A stretch of 64,000 nt of DNA from Pseudomonas triticifolii (GCF_014358015.1 NZ_JACONV010000002.1:62001-126000); one strand, 5' to 3'; shown: positions 1-10,112, counted from the stretch's first letter. Numbers and translations: made by a program. The notes: generated from the letters alone by a model not told the origin.

Positions 1-463
1 CGGCATAGCTGATCTGGGTTTCCGACAGCGGGCGCTGCAGCCAGTCAGATCGGGTTTCGCCTTTGGGCAGGTCGATGTTGAGCACCTCCTGCACCAGACG
101 CGAATAGCCCATGGAAAAACCAAGGTTCAGGTAAGCGGCGGCCAACTGAGTGTCGAACAGCGGAACCGGCAGGCTGCCGGTCAGTCGCAGCAGGACTTCA
201 AGGTCTTCGCTGCACGCATGCACGACCTTGATGACCTCGGGGTTTTCAAGCAACGCAGACAGTGGCGTCCAGTCATTGATCAATAACGGGTCAATCAACC
301 AGGCACGTGAGCCGTCGCCGATCTGCAGCAACGCAGCGATCGGGTAAAAAGTGTCGACCCGCATGAACTCGGTGTCGAGCGCAACGAACGGCAGAGACTG
401 CCACTGAGCGCAATGCTGGGCGAGGCTGTCGTCGTCGCGAATCCAGTGAATATCGATGGCCAC
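1..463 (-). CDS. rnd: Ribonuclease D (N-terminal part; runs off the window)
   Basis: 3'-to-5' exoribonuclease that trims the 3' ends of tRNA precursors and other structured RNAs. The visible 154 residues start at a GTG codon (position 463) preceded by a GAAGGGAGA ribosome binding site, and contain the first DEDD exonuclease motif (LDTEFMR, about residue 30) and a second-motif region (VVHACSEDLEVL) with its aspartate. The rest of the DEDDy domain and the HRDC domain lie beyond position 1. It begins 141 bases upstream of the eptA-like gene's stop in the same direction, with no obvious promoter seen between. The family assignment is clear from sequence; only the truncation by the window edge limits it. 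Confidence 0.93.
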   Translation of the reverse strand, partial: MAIDIHWIRDDDSLAQHCAQWQSLPFVALDTEFMRVDTFYPIAALLQIGDGSRAWLIDPLLINDWTPLSALLENPEVIKVVHACSEDLEVLLRLTGSLPVPLFDTQLAAAYLNLGFSMGYSRLVQEVLNIDLPKGETRSDWLQRPLSETQISYA

Positions 464-604
464 ACGGCTCTCCCTTCAACAATGGCGCGCAGTATATATC
501 GCGACCGGGTGTTATCGCGCATCTGTCGTCCGGGTCTTGAGCATCTTCATACAAATGAGTGATGGAAACAGCCGGTCTTGCAGCTGTTTCTGACCCAGGC
601 AGAC

Positions 605-2245
605 TCACTGAGCGCTGGCCGTCACCTCACTGCGGCACCGGGCAAACATGTCCAGGCTGGGGTTGTAGACCTTTGTGTCGACTTTCAGCAGACCGAGCAT
701 GGAATGAAAGAGATTATCCTGGCTGAGCGGCGCGTTGCGTTCCTTGGCCAGGCACTCCGGGGTGACGGCAAACGAATGTTGATAGCTGTCTGACAACCAG
801 ATCATCATGGGGACATGCTTCTGTTGATCCGGAGCCAGCAGATACGGCGTGCCATGCAGGAAGAGGTTGTATTCACCCAATGATTCGCCATGGTCGGAAA
901 GATAAATCATGGCCGTGTCGACTTTGTTCTGATGGGCACGCAGCACATCGATCAGTTTCGACAGCACGTGATCGGTATACAGCAAGGTATTGTCGTAACC
1001 ATTGACGATGCTGTCGCGACTGCAATTGTTCAGCGCATTGCTTTCACACACCGGGGTAAACATTTCAAATGCTTTAGGGTAACGCTTGAAGTATTCCGGA
1101 CCGTGGCTGCCCATCTGATGCAGAACCAACACGGTGTCTTTGTCCAGACTGTCGATAAACCCTTCAAGACCTTGCAGTAAGATCTCGTCCCGGCATTCAT
1201 GGTTGTTGCACAACAATGGATCCTTGAGATTGCTTACATCCTGAAAAGCCACCCGGTCGCAGGTACCCTTGCAACCGGCCTGATTATCACGCCAGATCAC
1301 ATCGATCCCGGCGCGCTTGAGTACATCCAGCAACCCTTCCTGATTACGCGCCTTGGTGGCGTTGTAATCCTTGCGCCCCATATTGGAAAACATACACGGC
1401 ACCGACACTGCGGTTTCAGTCCCGCACGAATACACGTCGGTGAAGGCCACCAGACCACTCTCTTTATTTAAATTCGGGGTGGTATTACGGCCATAACCGA
1501 GAATCCCGAAGTTTTCAGCCCTGGCACTTTCGCCGACCACCAGCACTGTCAGCGACTTGCGGGTGTGCGTCGCCCAGTCGGGTGAGCGCTTCGCGTCTTC
1601 ACCCAGCTTCACGAACGGGCGCTGCGCAGAGATGATCTGCTCGCTCAGATAGCCCGCCGAGGCGCCAATATAGTTACTCGGCACCACCATCAAACGCAGC
1701 TCGTGGTGATTGCGAAACAGGGAAGACAGCCCCTGATAATTGGCCAGCGCTGCCCCGCCAATCACCACACTGCACACCACGCCCACCACCAGTTTGCTAA
1801 ACAACTCGCGGTGCCAGCGGCGGTAATTGATGGGGGTTTTCCATAGCAGAAAAGACGGTAGAACACCCAGCAACAGGATGTAGACAACCAGTTTCAGGGA
1901 GAGCAACCCTTGCACTTCGGTCACATTGGTTTCCGCGAAATTGCGGAACATGCCGGCGTCGATCATCACGCCGTATTCGGTCATGAAATAGACCACCCCG
2001 GCGCTGATCATAAACATCAGGGTCAGCACCGGTTTGAAAATACGCCTGAACGCAATGAGCGTCAGGAAGATATTGAACACGCAGAAGATCATCACGCCAA
2101 ACGCAATGCGCATGGCGATGCCCTTGGTATCAGCGCTGGTGATTGCGAAAAGATGCTGCCAAAGATTGATATTGAAGGCGACTAATAAAAAACCGCTGGC
2201 CAATAACGTTACACACTCAGGTCGAACACTTCTTATTCTCGGCAT
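605..2245 (-). CDS. eptA: Lipid A phosphoethanolamine transferase (EptA/PmrC-like)
   Basis: Inner-membrane enzyme that transfers phosphoethanolamine from phosphatidylethanolamine to lipid A phosphates, lowering surface charge and often raising resistance to cationic peptides and polymyxin. The 546-residue protein has about five N-terminal membrane segments (roughly residues 12-35, 45-66, 70-90, 115-135, 150-170) and a periplasmic sulfatase-fold domain. Zn ligand E239 lies in GESARAENF, the catalytic threonine is T278 in GTETAVSVPCMFS, and later metal ligands lie in YLSDHGESLGE. An upstream ATG at 2296 would add 17 hydrophilic residues before the first membrane segment, so the internal start at 2245 is preferred. 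No two-component regulator sits next to it. Substrate (lipid A rather than core sugar) is inferred from similarity to EptA. Confidence 0.88.
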   Translation of the reverse strand: MPRIRSVRPECVTLLASGFLLVAFNINLWQHLFAITSADTKGIAMRIAFGVMIFCVFNIFLTLIAFRRIFKPVLTLMFMISAGVVYFMTEYGVMIDAGMFRNFAETNVTEVQGLLSLKLVVYILLLGVLPSFLLWKTPINYRRWHRELFSKLVVGVVCSVVIGGAALANYQGLSSLFRNHHELRLMVVPSNYIGASAGYLSEQIISAQRPFVKLGEDAKRSPDWATHTRKSLTVLVVGESARAENFGILGYGRNTTPNLNKESGLVAFTDVYSCGTETAVSVPCMFSNMGRKDYNATKARNQEGLLDVLKRAGIDVIWRDNQAGCKGTCDRVAFQDVSNLKDPLLCNNHECRDEILLQGLEGFIDSLDKDTVLVLHQMGSHGPEYFKRYPKAFEMFTPVCESNALNNCSRDSIVNGYDNTLLYTDHVLSKLIDVLRAHQNKVDTAMIYLSDHGESLGEYNLFLHGTPYLLAPDQQKHVPMMIWLSDSYQHSFAVTPECLAKERNAPLSQDNLFHSMLGLLKVDTKVYNPSLDMFARCRSEVTASAQ

Positions 2246-2423
2246 CGCGGTCTGCTTATGAAATGGATAGTCATCGGTACACCCAGAATCAGGCAACTCT
2301 CCGATGGAGCGGACTGTAAGCAGCCGCCTATCAATTTTATGTGAAAATCATGCGAACCCGCTGTTGGATGAATTTTATTTCACCGCGGCGTCGCCAACGC
2401 GCAGCCAAGGCACTGAACACGCT

Positions 2424-2455
2424 AAAAAAAACCCTCGCAAGCTGGCTTGCGAGGG
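2424..2455 (-). terminator. Rho-independent terminator of maeA
   Basis: An 11-bp GC-rich inverted repeat (2432-2442 with 2445-2455) is followed on the minus strand by a run of eight T (2424-2431). It lies 24 bases after the malic enzyme stop and separates it from eptA. Confidence 0.85.
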
Positions 2456-2479
2456 CTTCGGTGTTGCTCGCTGAATCAA

Positions 2480-4171
2480 TCAGACAGAGCGACGACGATA
2501 GGCGCGATAATCGGGCAGCCAGAAGTTGCGTTCAATGGCAGCCAGCAAGGCCTCCTCGGTGGTTTCCAGCGCCAGACCTTCAGCCTGGGCTTCCTTGGCG
2601 ACGGCCAGTGCGATCTTGCGGCTGACCTTCTGGATCTCTTTGAGCGGCGGCAGAACAGCATCACCCTGCCCGGTCACCATCGGCGAACATTCGGCCAGTG
2701 CGTTGGACGCTGCCATCAACATGCGATCCGTGATGCGCGAGGCCTTGCAGGCCACGACGCCAAGCCCGATGCCGGGGAAGATGTACGAGTTGTTGCACTG
2801 AGCGATGTGCACAGTACGGCCATTGATTTCGACCGGTGCGAACGGGCTGCCGGTGGCGACCAGTGCATTGCCATCGGTCCAGCGCAGGATTTCCTCAGGC
2901 GTGGCTTCGACTTTGGACGTCGGATTCGACAGCGGCATGACCAACGGTTTGGCGCAGTGTTTGTGCACCTCGCGAATAACTTGTTCAGTGAACAGACCAC
3001 GCTGGCCTGAAACACCGATGAGCACCGTTGCGCCCGCATGCGTCACCACGTCGAGCAAGGTCGGGAAGGCATCAGAGCCGGCAATCCAGCCCGATACATC
3101 GGAAGTGCTTTGCGCCAGACGCTTCTGGAAATCCAGCAGGTTGTCCATGCTGTCGGTCAGCAGGCCGAAGCGATCAACCATGAAGATGCGCTTGCGGGCT
3201 TCACTTTCGCTCAGGCCTTCGATCTGCATCGCGGCAATGATGTGCTCAGCGATGCCACAGCCGGCCGACCCGGCGCCGACGAACACCACTTTCTGCTGCC
3301 CGAGGGTTTCATTCTTGGCCTTGCAGGCCGCCAGCAAGGTGCCCACGGCCACCGAAGCGGTGCCCTGAATGTCGTCGTTGAAGCAGCAGAGCTCATCACG
3401 GTATTTTTCCAGCAACGGCATGGCGTTGGACTGGGCGAAATCTTCGAACTGCAACAACACATCAGGCCAGCGACGCTGAACCGCATCAATGAACAGAGCG
3501 ATGAAATCTTCGTATTCCTTGCCCGACACACGCTCATTGCGCCAACCCATATACATGGGGTCGTCGAGCAACTCACGGTTGTTGGTGCCCACATCCAGCA
3601 CGATGGGCAGCGTGTAGGCCGGGCTGATGCCGCCGCACGCGGTGTACAGCGACAGCTTGCCGATGGGAATGCCCATACCGCCGATGCCCTGATCGCCCAG
3701 ACCTAGAATACGCTCGCTGTCGGTGACCACGATAATCTTGATACGGTCCTTGGTGGCGCTGCGCAGGATATCGTCGATGCGGTCGCGTTCCGGGTAGGAA
3801 ATGAACAGGCCGCGGTGCGTGCGATAGATTTTGGAGAATTCCTGACACGCCTGGCCAACCGTTGGCGTGTAAATGATCGGCAGCATTTCGTCCAGGTGCG
3901 AGTCCAGCAACCGGAAAAACAACGTCTCGTTGTTGTCTTGGATCGAGCGCAGGTAGATGTGCTTGTCCAGATCAGTCGCGCACTGCTTGTACTGACTGTA
4001 AACCCGCGTGACTTGCTCTTCGATCGTCTCTACGTTCTGCGGCAGCAGCCCGATCAAATTGAATTCGACCCGCTCTTGCGGGGTGAAGGCACTGCCCTTG
4101 TTCAGCAGGGGCATTTCCAGCAGTGAAGGTCCTGCGTAGGAAATATACAAAGGTCGCGAAGTGTTGGTCAT
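2480..4171 (-). CDS. maeA: NAD-dependent malic enzyme
   Basis: Oxidatively decarboxylates L-malate to pyruvate with reduction of NAD, linking the TCA cycle to pyruvate in the cytoplasm. The 563-residue length matches the E. coli MaeA class (about 565). Visible signatures are the N-terminal [10 protein letters not shown] region near residue 105, the [17 protein letters not shown] motif near 165, the [11 protein letters not shown] metal/substrate motif near 265, and a Rossmann motif [14 protein letters not shown] near 300. The start at 4171 ([14 protein letters not shown]) is chosen over an upstream ATG at 4201 because homologous proteins begin here. A strong terminator follows; it appears to be a single-gene unit. 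Confidence 0.95.
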   Translation of the reverse strand: MTNTSRPLYISYAGPSLLEMPLLNKGSAFTPQERVEFNLIGLLPQNVETIEEQVTRVYSQYKQCATDLDKHIYLRSIQDNNETLFFRLLDSHLDEMLPIIYTPTVGQACQEFSKIYRTHRGLFISYPERDRIDDILRSATKDRIKIIVVTDSERILGLGDQGIGGMGIPIGKLSLYTACGGISPAYTLPIVLDVGTNNRELLDDPMYMGWRNERVSGKEYEDFIALFIDAVQRRWPDVLLQFEDFAQSNAMPLLEKYRDELCCFNDDIQGTASVAVGTLLAACKAKNETLGQQKVVFVGAGSAGCGIAEHIIAAMQIEGLSESEARKRIFMVDRFGLLTDSMDNLLDFQKRLAQSTSDVSGWIAGSDAFPTLLDVVTHAGATVLIGVSGQRGLFTEQVIREVHKHCAKPLVMPLSNPTSKVEATPEEILRWTDGNALVATGSPFAPVEINGRTVHIAQCNNSYIFPGIGLGVVACKASRITDRMLMAASNALAECSPMVTGQGDAVLPPLKEIQKVSRKIALAVAKEAQAEGLALETTEEALLAAIERNFWLPDYRAYRRRSV

Positions 4172-4552
4172 TTTTTCTGATCGCCTTTTTCGTCTACTCA
4201 TTGATTCTGTGCATCGACCGGGGCGGGCAGCCTGGCGTTTTCTTCTTCTTTTTCTTTGTGTGCCAGCACTTTCAGGCCATACCGGATGTTAGTCAGTGTG
4301 CTATGTCAGGCCGACATCTTACTCGTCTCACCGTGAGTTGCGGCATTTTGTCGCGCAATAGATAGCCATATGACACTATCCGTTCAGCGGATCGGCATCC
4401 TCAAGGCCCTGCGCAAGAAGGCAGAATAGACGGCCGGAGCCGGTCTCTTTTTCTACCAGGGCGTCGGCCACCACTCCAAATACACTGAACCATGCTCGGC
4501 GCAGCATGCTCGGAAATAACGATTAAAGGCTACACAGCCATTGGAGACAGGC
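4172..4552. other. 381-base intergenic region between divergent maeA and a Mn-catalase-like gene
   Basis: It must hold both promoters, since the flanking genes diverge. A pyrimidine-rich stretch lies at about 4236-4260. A small inverted repeat followed by CTCTTTTT (about 4430-4452) resembles a weak plus-strand terminator after a 19-codon reading frame (4369-4428) that has no ribosome binding site. No convincing gene was seen. Confidence 0.4.
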
Positions 4553-5125
4553 ATGACCGACGCGACCGGCAACACCTGCATGTCCAATGTCGCTTTCTTT
4601 GATCTTCTGCTGCAACAGTTGCGTGGTACTGAAGGCGAACTTCCCATGGCGACCACGTACCTGAGCCAGGCGATCGCCGTAGAAGACCCCTTACACAAGG
4701 CGGTACTCATTCGAATCGCCAAAGAAAAAATCAAGAGTGCCACTGTGCTTGCGGGCATTCTTCTGGCGCTGGCAAAGGGTCGTACGGCGTCTGTTTCCGG
4801 GCAGTCTGAGAACACGGAGTTCGGCCGTTTGCTCAAACACAACGGCATTACCGGCAACTCGCTTGAGCGCGCCGAGGCCTCGGTGCACAACATGCCTGAC
4901 CACTCGCACACACCCTCGTCCGGGCACCATAAGAATCATCGGCCTGACCACTCTCTAAGGCTAAGATCAAACATTGCGACCGAAGAGAGACAGATTGCGG
5001 TTTATGAAAAACTCACCCGACTGACCTCCAACAGCCACTTCGTGAGGGCGTTGAATCAGGTCAGACGGCGCCAGGTCAAACACCTGAACGAGTTCTCCAA
5101 TCTGCTGAAAAAGATCAGACGCTAG
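4553..5125 (+). CDS. Manganese-catalase-like ferritin-fold protein with altered metal ligands and a His-rich loop
   Basis: The 190-residue protein resembles manganese catalase / CotJC-type four-helix proteins. GTEGELPMATTYLSQA (about residues 25-40) matches the first ligand helix, ATEERQIAVYEKLTRLT (142-158) the third, and RRRQVKHLNEF (171-181) the fourth. Aligned by eye, ligands E29, E144 and H177 are kept, but the EExxH motif of the second helix reads EKIKS, so a glutamate and a histidine are replaced by K59 and S62. Residues 112-133 between the helix pairs hold seven histidines. The ATG at 4553 is chosen because GGAGACAGG lies just before it; an upstream TTG at 4541 overlaps that site. Classical catalase activity is doubtful; a metal-binding or stress role is inference. 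Confidence 0.65.
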   Translation: MTDATGNTCMSNVAFFDLLLQQLRGTEGELPMATTYLSQAIAVEDPLHKAVLIRIAKEKIKSATVLAGILLALAKGRTASVSGQSENTEFGRLLKHNGITGNSLERAEASVHNMPDHSHTPSSGHHKNHRPDHSLRLRSNIATEERQIAVYEKLTRLTSNSHFVRALNQVRRRQVKHLNEFSNLLKKIRR

Positions 5126-5140
5126 GCCGTCGCCCAACGC

Positions 5141-5162
5141 AAAACCCCGACAATGATTGTCG
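5141..5162 (-). terminator. Weak terminator-like hairpin after the GvpU-like gene
   Basis: A perfect 7-bp inverted repeat around one base (5148-5162) is followed on the minus strand by GGGG and TTTT. It lies between two convergent genes and could serve the minus-strand one; the T run is short. Confidence 0.35.
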
Positions 5163-5185
5163 AAGCCGGGCGCTGGGCACTCGCC

Positions 5186-5656
5186 TCACTTCTTGGCGAT
5201 AAGACCGATGGTAAAACCGTCGACGGCTGCGATACGCCCACGCCACAGCACACCCGCATCACAGATAGGATTGCCGTCACTGGAGTAAGTCTGACAATCC
5301 TTCAGGTGAATGAAGTGAAAGGCTGGTGTGTCCTCGAATGAATCTCCCGGTTTGAACGACAGAATCATTTCTTTCATGGAAGCGTCAGTGCCATTGGCGA
5401 ACTGACTGAACGGCGCAGAAATATCTTCGGCCAGTTGCTCGAAATAGGCGTCATGGGAAATCAGGTTTCCCGACACCAGATTGCCGCCTACTGAGAGGGT
5501 CACGCCCATTTCCACCTTGGTATTGGCAACGAACTTGACCAGCCATTGCAGCAGCCAGTCGATCTGCTTGCCCTGCCATTTGATCTGGGCAATGACATCA
5601 TCGTGGCTTTGATCAGGAGACGGCTGGGAGTGTTGCGATTGATCGACGCTCGACAT
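5186..5656 (-). CDS. GvpU-like protein (gas vesicle accessory family), orphan
   Basis: The 156-residue protein carries the GvpU-type core: an amphipathic segment (IDWLLQWLVKFVANTK, 32-47) followed by GVTLSVGGNLVSGNLIS (51-67) and a C-terminal beta-rich part. GvpU is an accessory gas vesicle protein in Bacillus megaterium, but no gvp structural or assembly gene is visible within the window. Residues 1-28 are polar, Q/S/D-rich and probably disordered. The start at 5656 (MSSVDQSQ) is preceded by an AGGAG-type site and excludes a Cys/Phe-rich extension from an upstream start at 5713. Function in Pseudomonas is unknown; binding a small molecule or scaffold role is speculation. Confidence 0.6.
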   Translation of the reverse strand: MSSVDQSQHSQPSPDQSHDDVIAQIKWQGKQIDWLLQWLVKFVANTKVEMGVTLSVGGNLVSGNLISHDAYFEQLAEDISAPFSQFANGTDASMKEMILSFKPGDSFEDTPAFHFIHLKDCQTYSSDGNPICDAGVLWRGRIAAVDGFTIGLIAKK

Positions 5657-5881
5657 CTGAAAGCTCCTTGCTTCACAAAACGTGAACCCAAGGTATAGAT
5701 CACATCGGCTCAAAGCGAAACCCGATAGTGCGCGGGAAAAGCGATTTTCAAGCCTTCAGCCCGTTCATCAGGGCAATGCCCTGCCCGCCAAAGGCGTTAT
5801 GCATCTTCGCGATCGGTATTTGTGCCGACACCTGTGAAAATTTAACTGCGGCGCAATGCCGCATTCCGGTATCGTTGGGAA

Positions 5882-5904
5882 AATTGAAACAAATTGTATC
5901 AATT
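5882..5904 (+). promoter_or_regulatory. 23-bp palindrome, candidate operator of the gluconate permease gene
   Basis: Ten of eleven positions pair about a central A (half-site AATTGAAACAA against its imperfect complement). It lies 63 bases upstream of the permease start in a non-coding region, the expected place for a transcription factor site. Which regulator binds is unknown; no gntR-type gene is adjacent. Confidence 0.45.
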
Positions 5905-5966
5905 CTTGCTCAGGTACCCACCGGAGCCTGCGCATAAATTCCGCCTGAACGATAAGGGGGTCCGCG

Positions 5967-7337
5967 TTGGATCTGTCTTCTGCTGCCTGGGTGTTTCACG
6001 ACACCCGCCTGATTATCTGCTGCCTGATTGCTATCGCCACGATCATCGTGCTGATCAGTGCCACCAAACTTCCACCTTTCCTTTCGATCCTCGTCGGCAC
6101 GTTCATCGCAGGCATCGGTGCCGGATTGCCTGCCGAAGCCGTTGCAAAAGCCTTCAGTAAAGGTGCGGGCAGTATTTTGGGCGAGGCCGGGATCATCATC
6201 GCCCTCGGTGCGATGCTCGGTGCGTTGATGGCCGAATCCGGTGCGGCAGATCGCATCGCCTCCACCCTGCTGGGACTGGGCAAAGGTAAAGCGCTGCCGT
6301 GGGTCATGGCACTGGTGGCGATGGTCATTGGCCTGCCGCTGTTTTTCGAAGTGGGTCTGGTGATGATGGTGCCGATCATCTTCGTGATGGCGCGCCAGTC
6401 CGGTCAGCCACTGCTGAAAATCGCCATCCCGGCCCTGGCCGGTATGACGACCTTGCACGCACTGATGCCGCCCCATCCCGGGCCGCTGATCGCGGTCAGC
6501 GCCCTGCATGCTGATCTGGGGCTGACCATGCTCCTGGGGCTGTGCGTCGCGATACCTGCGGTGATTCTTGCCGGTCCGCTATATGGCAACTGGCTCTCGA
6601 AACGCATGCACATTGAAGAACCTGCCGAGCTGGGCAAACTGTTCAGTGCCAAGCCTGACGTCAGCCGCCAGCCAAGCTTCGCCATGTCGTTGCTGATCAT
6701 CCTGCTGCCCGTGATTCTCATGCTCGGCAGCACGCTGGCCAAAGTCGCGATGGCGCCAGAGAGCAGCGTAGCGCTGACCCTGAAGTTTCTCGGCGAGCCG
6801 CTTGTGGCACTGGGTATCGCCGTGCTGGCCGCGACCGTCTGCCTGGGTTGGGCAAACGGTCTGTCGCGTGAGCATGTCGGCGGCACGTTGCGCAAAAGCC
6901 TGGCACCGATTGCCGTACTGCTGCTGACCATCGGTGCCGGTGGCGGCCTGAAGCAGACGCTGCTGGACGCAGGTGTCAGCCAGACCATCAGCAAGGTGGC
7001 CGAAGGCGCACACATGCCGTATCTGCTGCTGGCCTGGCTGATTGCCGTCGCTCTGCGTCAGGCGACAGGCTCAGCCACGGTGGCGACAACCACGACAGCC
7101 GGCATCCTCGCACCCATGATGGCGGGGCTTGCGCCAGTCGAGGCGTCCTTGGTGGCGTTGGTGATCGGCGCAGGCTCGGTGTTCTTCTGCCACGTCAACG
7201 ATGCGGGCTTCTGGATGGTCCGTGAATACTTCGGCCTGCAGCTGAAACAGACACTCTGGGTGTGGTCGGTGCTGCAGACCATCGTGTCAGTGGTCGGGCT
7301 GGTGGGTACTTCGCTGTTGTGGCATTGGTTGACGTGA
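5967..7337 (+). CDS. Gluconate:H+ symporter (GntP family permease)
   Basis: Inner-membrane permease of the GntP family that imports gluconate or a related sugar acid with protons. The 456 residues contain about 12-14 hydrophobic segments and family motifs such as LGAMLGALMAESGAADRIA (about 80-98), GLPLFFEVGLVMMVPI (117-132) and PHPGPL (about 168). The start is a TTG codon placed 6 bases after AAGGGGG, which is much better supported than any later ATG. It is convergent with xylR, with only 12 bases between the stops. No gluconate kinase is nearby, so the exact substrate is inferred; another aldonate is possible. Confidence 0.88.
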   Translation: MDLSSAAWVFHDTRLIICCLIAIATIIVLISATKLPPFLSILVGTFIAGIGAGLPAEAVAKAFSKGAGSILGEAGIIIALGAMLGALMAESGAADRIASTLLGLGKGKALPWVMALVAMVIGLPLFFEVGLVMMVPIIFVMARQSGQPLLKIAIPALAGMTTLHALMPPHPGPLIAVSALHADLGLTMLLGLCVAIPAVILAGPLYGNWLSKRMHIEEPAELGKLFSAKPDVSRQPSFAMSLLIILLPVILMLGSTLAKVAMAPESSVALTLKFLGEPLVALGIAVLAATVCLGWANGLSREHVGGTLRKSLAPIAVLLLTIGAGGGLKQTLLDAGVSQTISKVAEGAHMPYLLLAWLIAVALRQATGSATVATTTTAGILAPMMAGLAPVEASLVALVIGAGSVFFCHVNDAGFWMVREYFGLQLKQTLWVWSVLQTIVSVVGLVGTSLLWHWLT

Positions 7338-7349
7338 GACCGTGTCGCG

Positions 7350-8543
7350 TCAGAGACCTAGCGGCCTGCCACTGCCGCCCTGCTGATATTCCCTTGGCGT
7401 GCAACCGAACTCGCGGCGGAACACGGTGTGCAGGTATTGCGCCGACGTGAAGCCGCAGTCGCGAGCGATATCGGCGATTGCCGAATCCGTGTTCTCCAGC
7501 CCGCTGGCCGCTGCGGCCAGTTTGAAGCGCAGGATCTCGTTGTGCACGCTGCAGCCCCGCACCGTGCGGAAATGTGATTCGAGCGAAGAACGCGATATCC
7601 CCACATAGGCCGCCACTTGCGCGGTCTTGATGCCCTGGCACGCGTACTGGCGGATAAACAGCAGTGCCTGCATCACATACGGATCGCCCAGCGGTTGGTG
7701 CAGACTTGAAGCCTGCACGTTGATCGCATCGGGCGGTATCAGAACCTGGGTTCCGGTCGACGGCATGCCGTGCAGCATTTGATGCAGCAGATGCGCAGCC
7801 GTGCGGCCCATGGTTTCGGTGCCTTGAATCACCGAACTCAACGGTACGCGGGTCAAGGTACGGGTCAGCGGGTCGTTGTCGATGCCGATCAACGCCACCT
7901 GTTCCGGTACCGCAATGCCCGCCGTCAGGCAGGCTTGCAATAACTGTCGGGCGCGAGCATCACTGACAGCGATGATACCGATGGGTTTGGGCAGACTCTG
8001 CAGCCACGCAATCTGCTGTTCGACGGCGCTGTCCCAGAGCGGCGCGCTGGTGCCCATGCCGCGATAGATATCGACCTGCAACCCATCGCGCTGCAACAAC
8101 CTGCGAAATGCCTTTTCCCGCTCCTGGGCCCAGCGATTGGCCTGGGACTCCGGCAGGCTGAAGCAGGCAAAACGTGTCAGCCCGGCTTCTATCAAATGCT
8201 CGTACGCCAGCTTCATCAAGGCGTCATTGTCGGTGGCGACGTAGGGAATCCCTTTCGGATAAGCGCGCGCATCCTGATAGGACCCACCCACTGCAACCAC
8301 CGGCAATTTGATCCCCGCCAGCGCTTCGCCGATTAGTGGATCGTCGAAGTCGGCGATGATCCCGTCGCCCTGCCAGCGCTCTATACCGCGCAACCGGCAG
8401 AGGAAATCCTCCTCAAGAAACAAGTCCCAGGATGCGCGGGTGCTGCTCAGGTAGTTACCGATGCCGCTGATAATGCCGCGGTCGTAGATTTTGCTGCCGT
8501 TGAACAACAGCGCAATTCGGTGAACGGGAGGAACTGTTTTCAT
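7350..8543 (-). CDS. xylR: Xylose operon regulator XylR (AraC family)
   Basis: D-xylose-responsive transcription activator of the divergent xyl genes. The 397-residue protein matches E. coli XylR in length and layout. Residues about 10-270 form a LacI/periplasmic-binding-like sensor domain ([19 protein letters not shown] at the start, [11 protein letters not shown] near 245). Residues about 290-390 form a double helix-turn-helix AraC domain ([33 protein letters not shown]). The ATG at 8543 is used instead of one at 8582. The 167-base gap to xylA must contain its operators; no repeat matching the E. coli site was confidently identified by eye. Confidence 0.93.
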   Translation of the reverse strand: MKTVPPVHRIALLFNGSKIYDRGIISGIGNYLSSTRASWDLFLEEDFLCRLRGIERWQGDGIIADFDDPLIGEALAGIKLPVVAVGGSYQDARAYPKGIPYVATDNDALMKLAYEHLIEAGLTRFACFSLPESQANRWAQEREKAFRRLLQRDGLQVDIYRGMGTSAPLWDSAVEQQIAWLQSLPKPIGIIAVSDARARQLLQACLTAGIAVPEQVALIGIDNDPLTRTLTRVPLSSVIQGTETMGRTAAHLLHQMLHGMPSTGTQVLIPPDAINVQASSLHQPLGDPYVMQALLFIRQYACQGIKTAQVAAYVGISRSSLESHFRTVRGCSVHNEILRFKLAAAASGLENTDSAIADIARDCGFTSAQYLHTVFRREFGCTPREYQQGGSGRPLGL

Positions 8544-8710
8544 TGTTTTTACACTGCGTCGATAAACAGCGTGTTTCGACACAGACTAGGCGCGTGGACG
8601 ACAGATCTCAATACTCAAAATCGCACTGCCTGTTGGTGACTTTCATAATCAATGGGTACAGGGACGTTGCTAGGATCGAGACACCACTAAGAACAATAAG
8701 GAACCTGCCC

Positions 8711-10027
8711 ATGTCGCACTTCCCCACCGTCGACAAGATTGTCTACGAAGGGCCTTCCAGCGATTCCCTTCTCGCTTTTCGCCACTACGATGCCAACAAG
8801 CTGGTCCTCGGCAAACCCATGCGCGAGCACCTGCGCATGGCAGTCTGCTACTGGCACACCTTTGTCTGGCCAGGCTCCGACGTGTTTGGAGCCGGCACCT
8901 TCAAACGCCCTTGGCAGCGCCCGGCTGATCCTATGGAACAGGCGATCGGCAAGGCGCAGGCCGCTTTCGAGTTCTTCTCCAAGCTGGGTATCGACTACTA
9001 CTGCTTCCACGACACCGATGTAGCACCGGAAGGCAGCTCACTGAAGCAGTATCGCAACAACTTCGCGCAGATGATCGACCACCTTGAGCGCCATCAGGAG
9101 CAAACAGGAATCCAACTGCTATGGGGCACGGCCAACTGCTTCAGCAACCCGCGCTTTGCCGCCGGAGCCGCCAGCAACCCGAACCCGGAGGTGTTTGCCT
9201 GCGCCGCCGCTCAGGTGTTCAGCGCGATGAACGCCACCCAGCGCCTGAAGGGCTCCAACTACGTATTATGGGGCGGCCGCGAAGGCTACGAGACGCTGCT
9301 CAACACCGACTTGAAACAGGAGCGCGAGCAACTGGGCCGCTTCATGCGCATGGTGGTCGAGCATAAGCACAAGATCGGTTTCAAGGGCGATCTGCTGATC
9401 GAACCCAAGCCGCAGGAGCCGACCAAGCACCAATACGATTACGACAGCGCCACCGTGTTCGGCTTTCTGCAGCAATTCGGTCTGGAAAACGAGATCAAGG
9501 TCAACATCGAGGCTAACCACGCGACCCTCGCCGGGCACAGTTTCCATCACGAAATCGCCACGGCGGTATCGCTGGGTATCTTTGGCAGCATCGACGCCAA
9601 TCGAGGCGATCCGCAGAACGGCTGGGACACCGACCAGTTCCCTAACAGCGTCGAAGAGATGACCCTCGCCACGTACGAGATTCTGAAAGCCGGCGGCTTC
9701 AAGAATGGCGGTTTCAACTTCGACTCCAAGGTGCGTCGTCAGAGCCTGGATGAGGTGGATCTGTTCCACGGCCACGTCGCGGCCATGGATGTCCTTGCCC
9801 TGTCGCTGGAGCGCGCTGCCGCCATGGTGCAGAACGATCAGCTCCAGCAATTCAAGGATCAACGCTATGCGGGCTGGCAACAGCCGTTTGGCAAAGCGGT
9901 ACTGGAGGGCGAGTTCAGCCTTGAGTCACTGGCCCAGAAGGCATTCACCGACGAACTGAACCCCCAGGCCGTCAGTGGTCGGCAGGAGATGCTAGAAAAC
10001 GTGGTCAATCGGTTCATCTACCGCTGA
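8711..10027 (+). CDS. xylA: Xylose isomerase
   Basis: Converts D-xylose to D-xylulose with divalent metal, the first cytoplasmic step of xylose use. The 438 residues are close to the E. coli enzyme (440). Visible sites include catalytic histidine in [13 protein letters not shown] (about 97-109), [15 protein letters not shown], the metal-binding glutamate in [35 protein letters not shown] and [19 protein letters not shown]. The ATG at 8711 follows AAGGAA; a longer frame from 8543 runs through the promoter region and is not used. No xylulokinase gene lies beside it in the window, so XylB is presumably elsewhere. Confidence 0.97.
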   Translation: MSHFPTVDKIVYEGPSSDSLLAFRHYDANKLVLGKPMREHLRMAVCYWHTFVWPGSDVFGAGTFKRPWQRPADPMEQAIGKAQAAFEFFSKLGIDYYCFHDTDVAPEGSSLKQYRNNFAQMIDHLERHQEQTGIQLLWGTANCFSNPRFAAGAASNPNPEVFACAAAQVFSAMNATQRLKGSNYVLWGGREGYETLLNTDLKQEREQLGRFMRMVVEHKHKIGFKGDLLIEPKPQEPTKHQYDYDSATVFGFLQQFGLENEIKVNIEANHATLAGHSFHHEIATAVSLGIFGSIDANRGDPQNGWDTDQFPNSVEEMTLATYEILKAGGFKNGGFNFDSKVRRQSLDEVDLFHGHVAAMDVLALSLERAAAMVQNDQLQQFKDQRYAGWQQPFGKAVLEGEFSLESLAQKAFTDELNPQAVSGRQEMLENVVNRFIYR

Positions 10028-10098
10028 CCAATGGCTGTAATAGCCAGACTCCAGAGCGTTTGCTGGCCCGGCGAAGCAGTTACATTCTCACGACAAAA

Positions 10099-10112
10099 CT
10101 CTGCTCGCAGAG
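10099..10112 (+). other. Small hairpin between xylA and xylF
   Basis: CTCTG and CAGAG (5-bp arms, 4-base loop) lie in the 168-base gap between xylA and xylF. There is no T run, so it is not a standard terminator; the gap may hold an mRNA processing or promoter site. Confidence 0.25.

Noticed and set aside
4369..4428. A 19-codon frame followed by a small hairpin
   Set aside because: It lacks a ribosome binding site.
8697..8725. GGAACC followed by CCAC, like an hrp box
   Set aside because: The spacing (18 bases) is off and it spans the xylA start codon; no type III effector follows.
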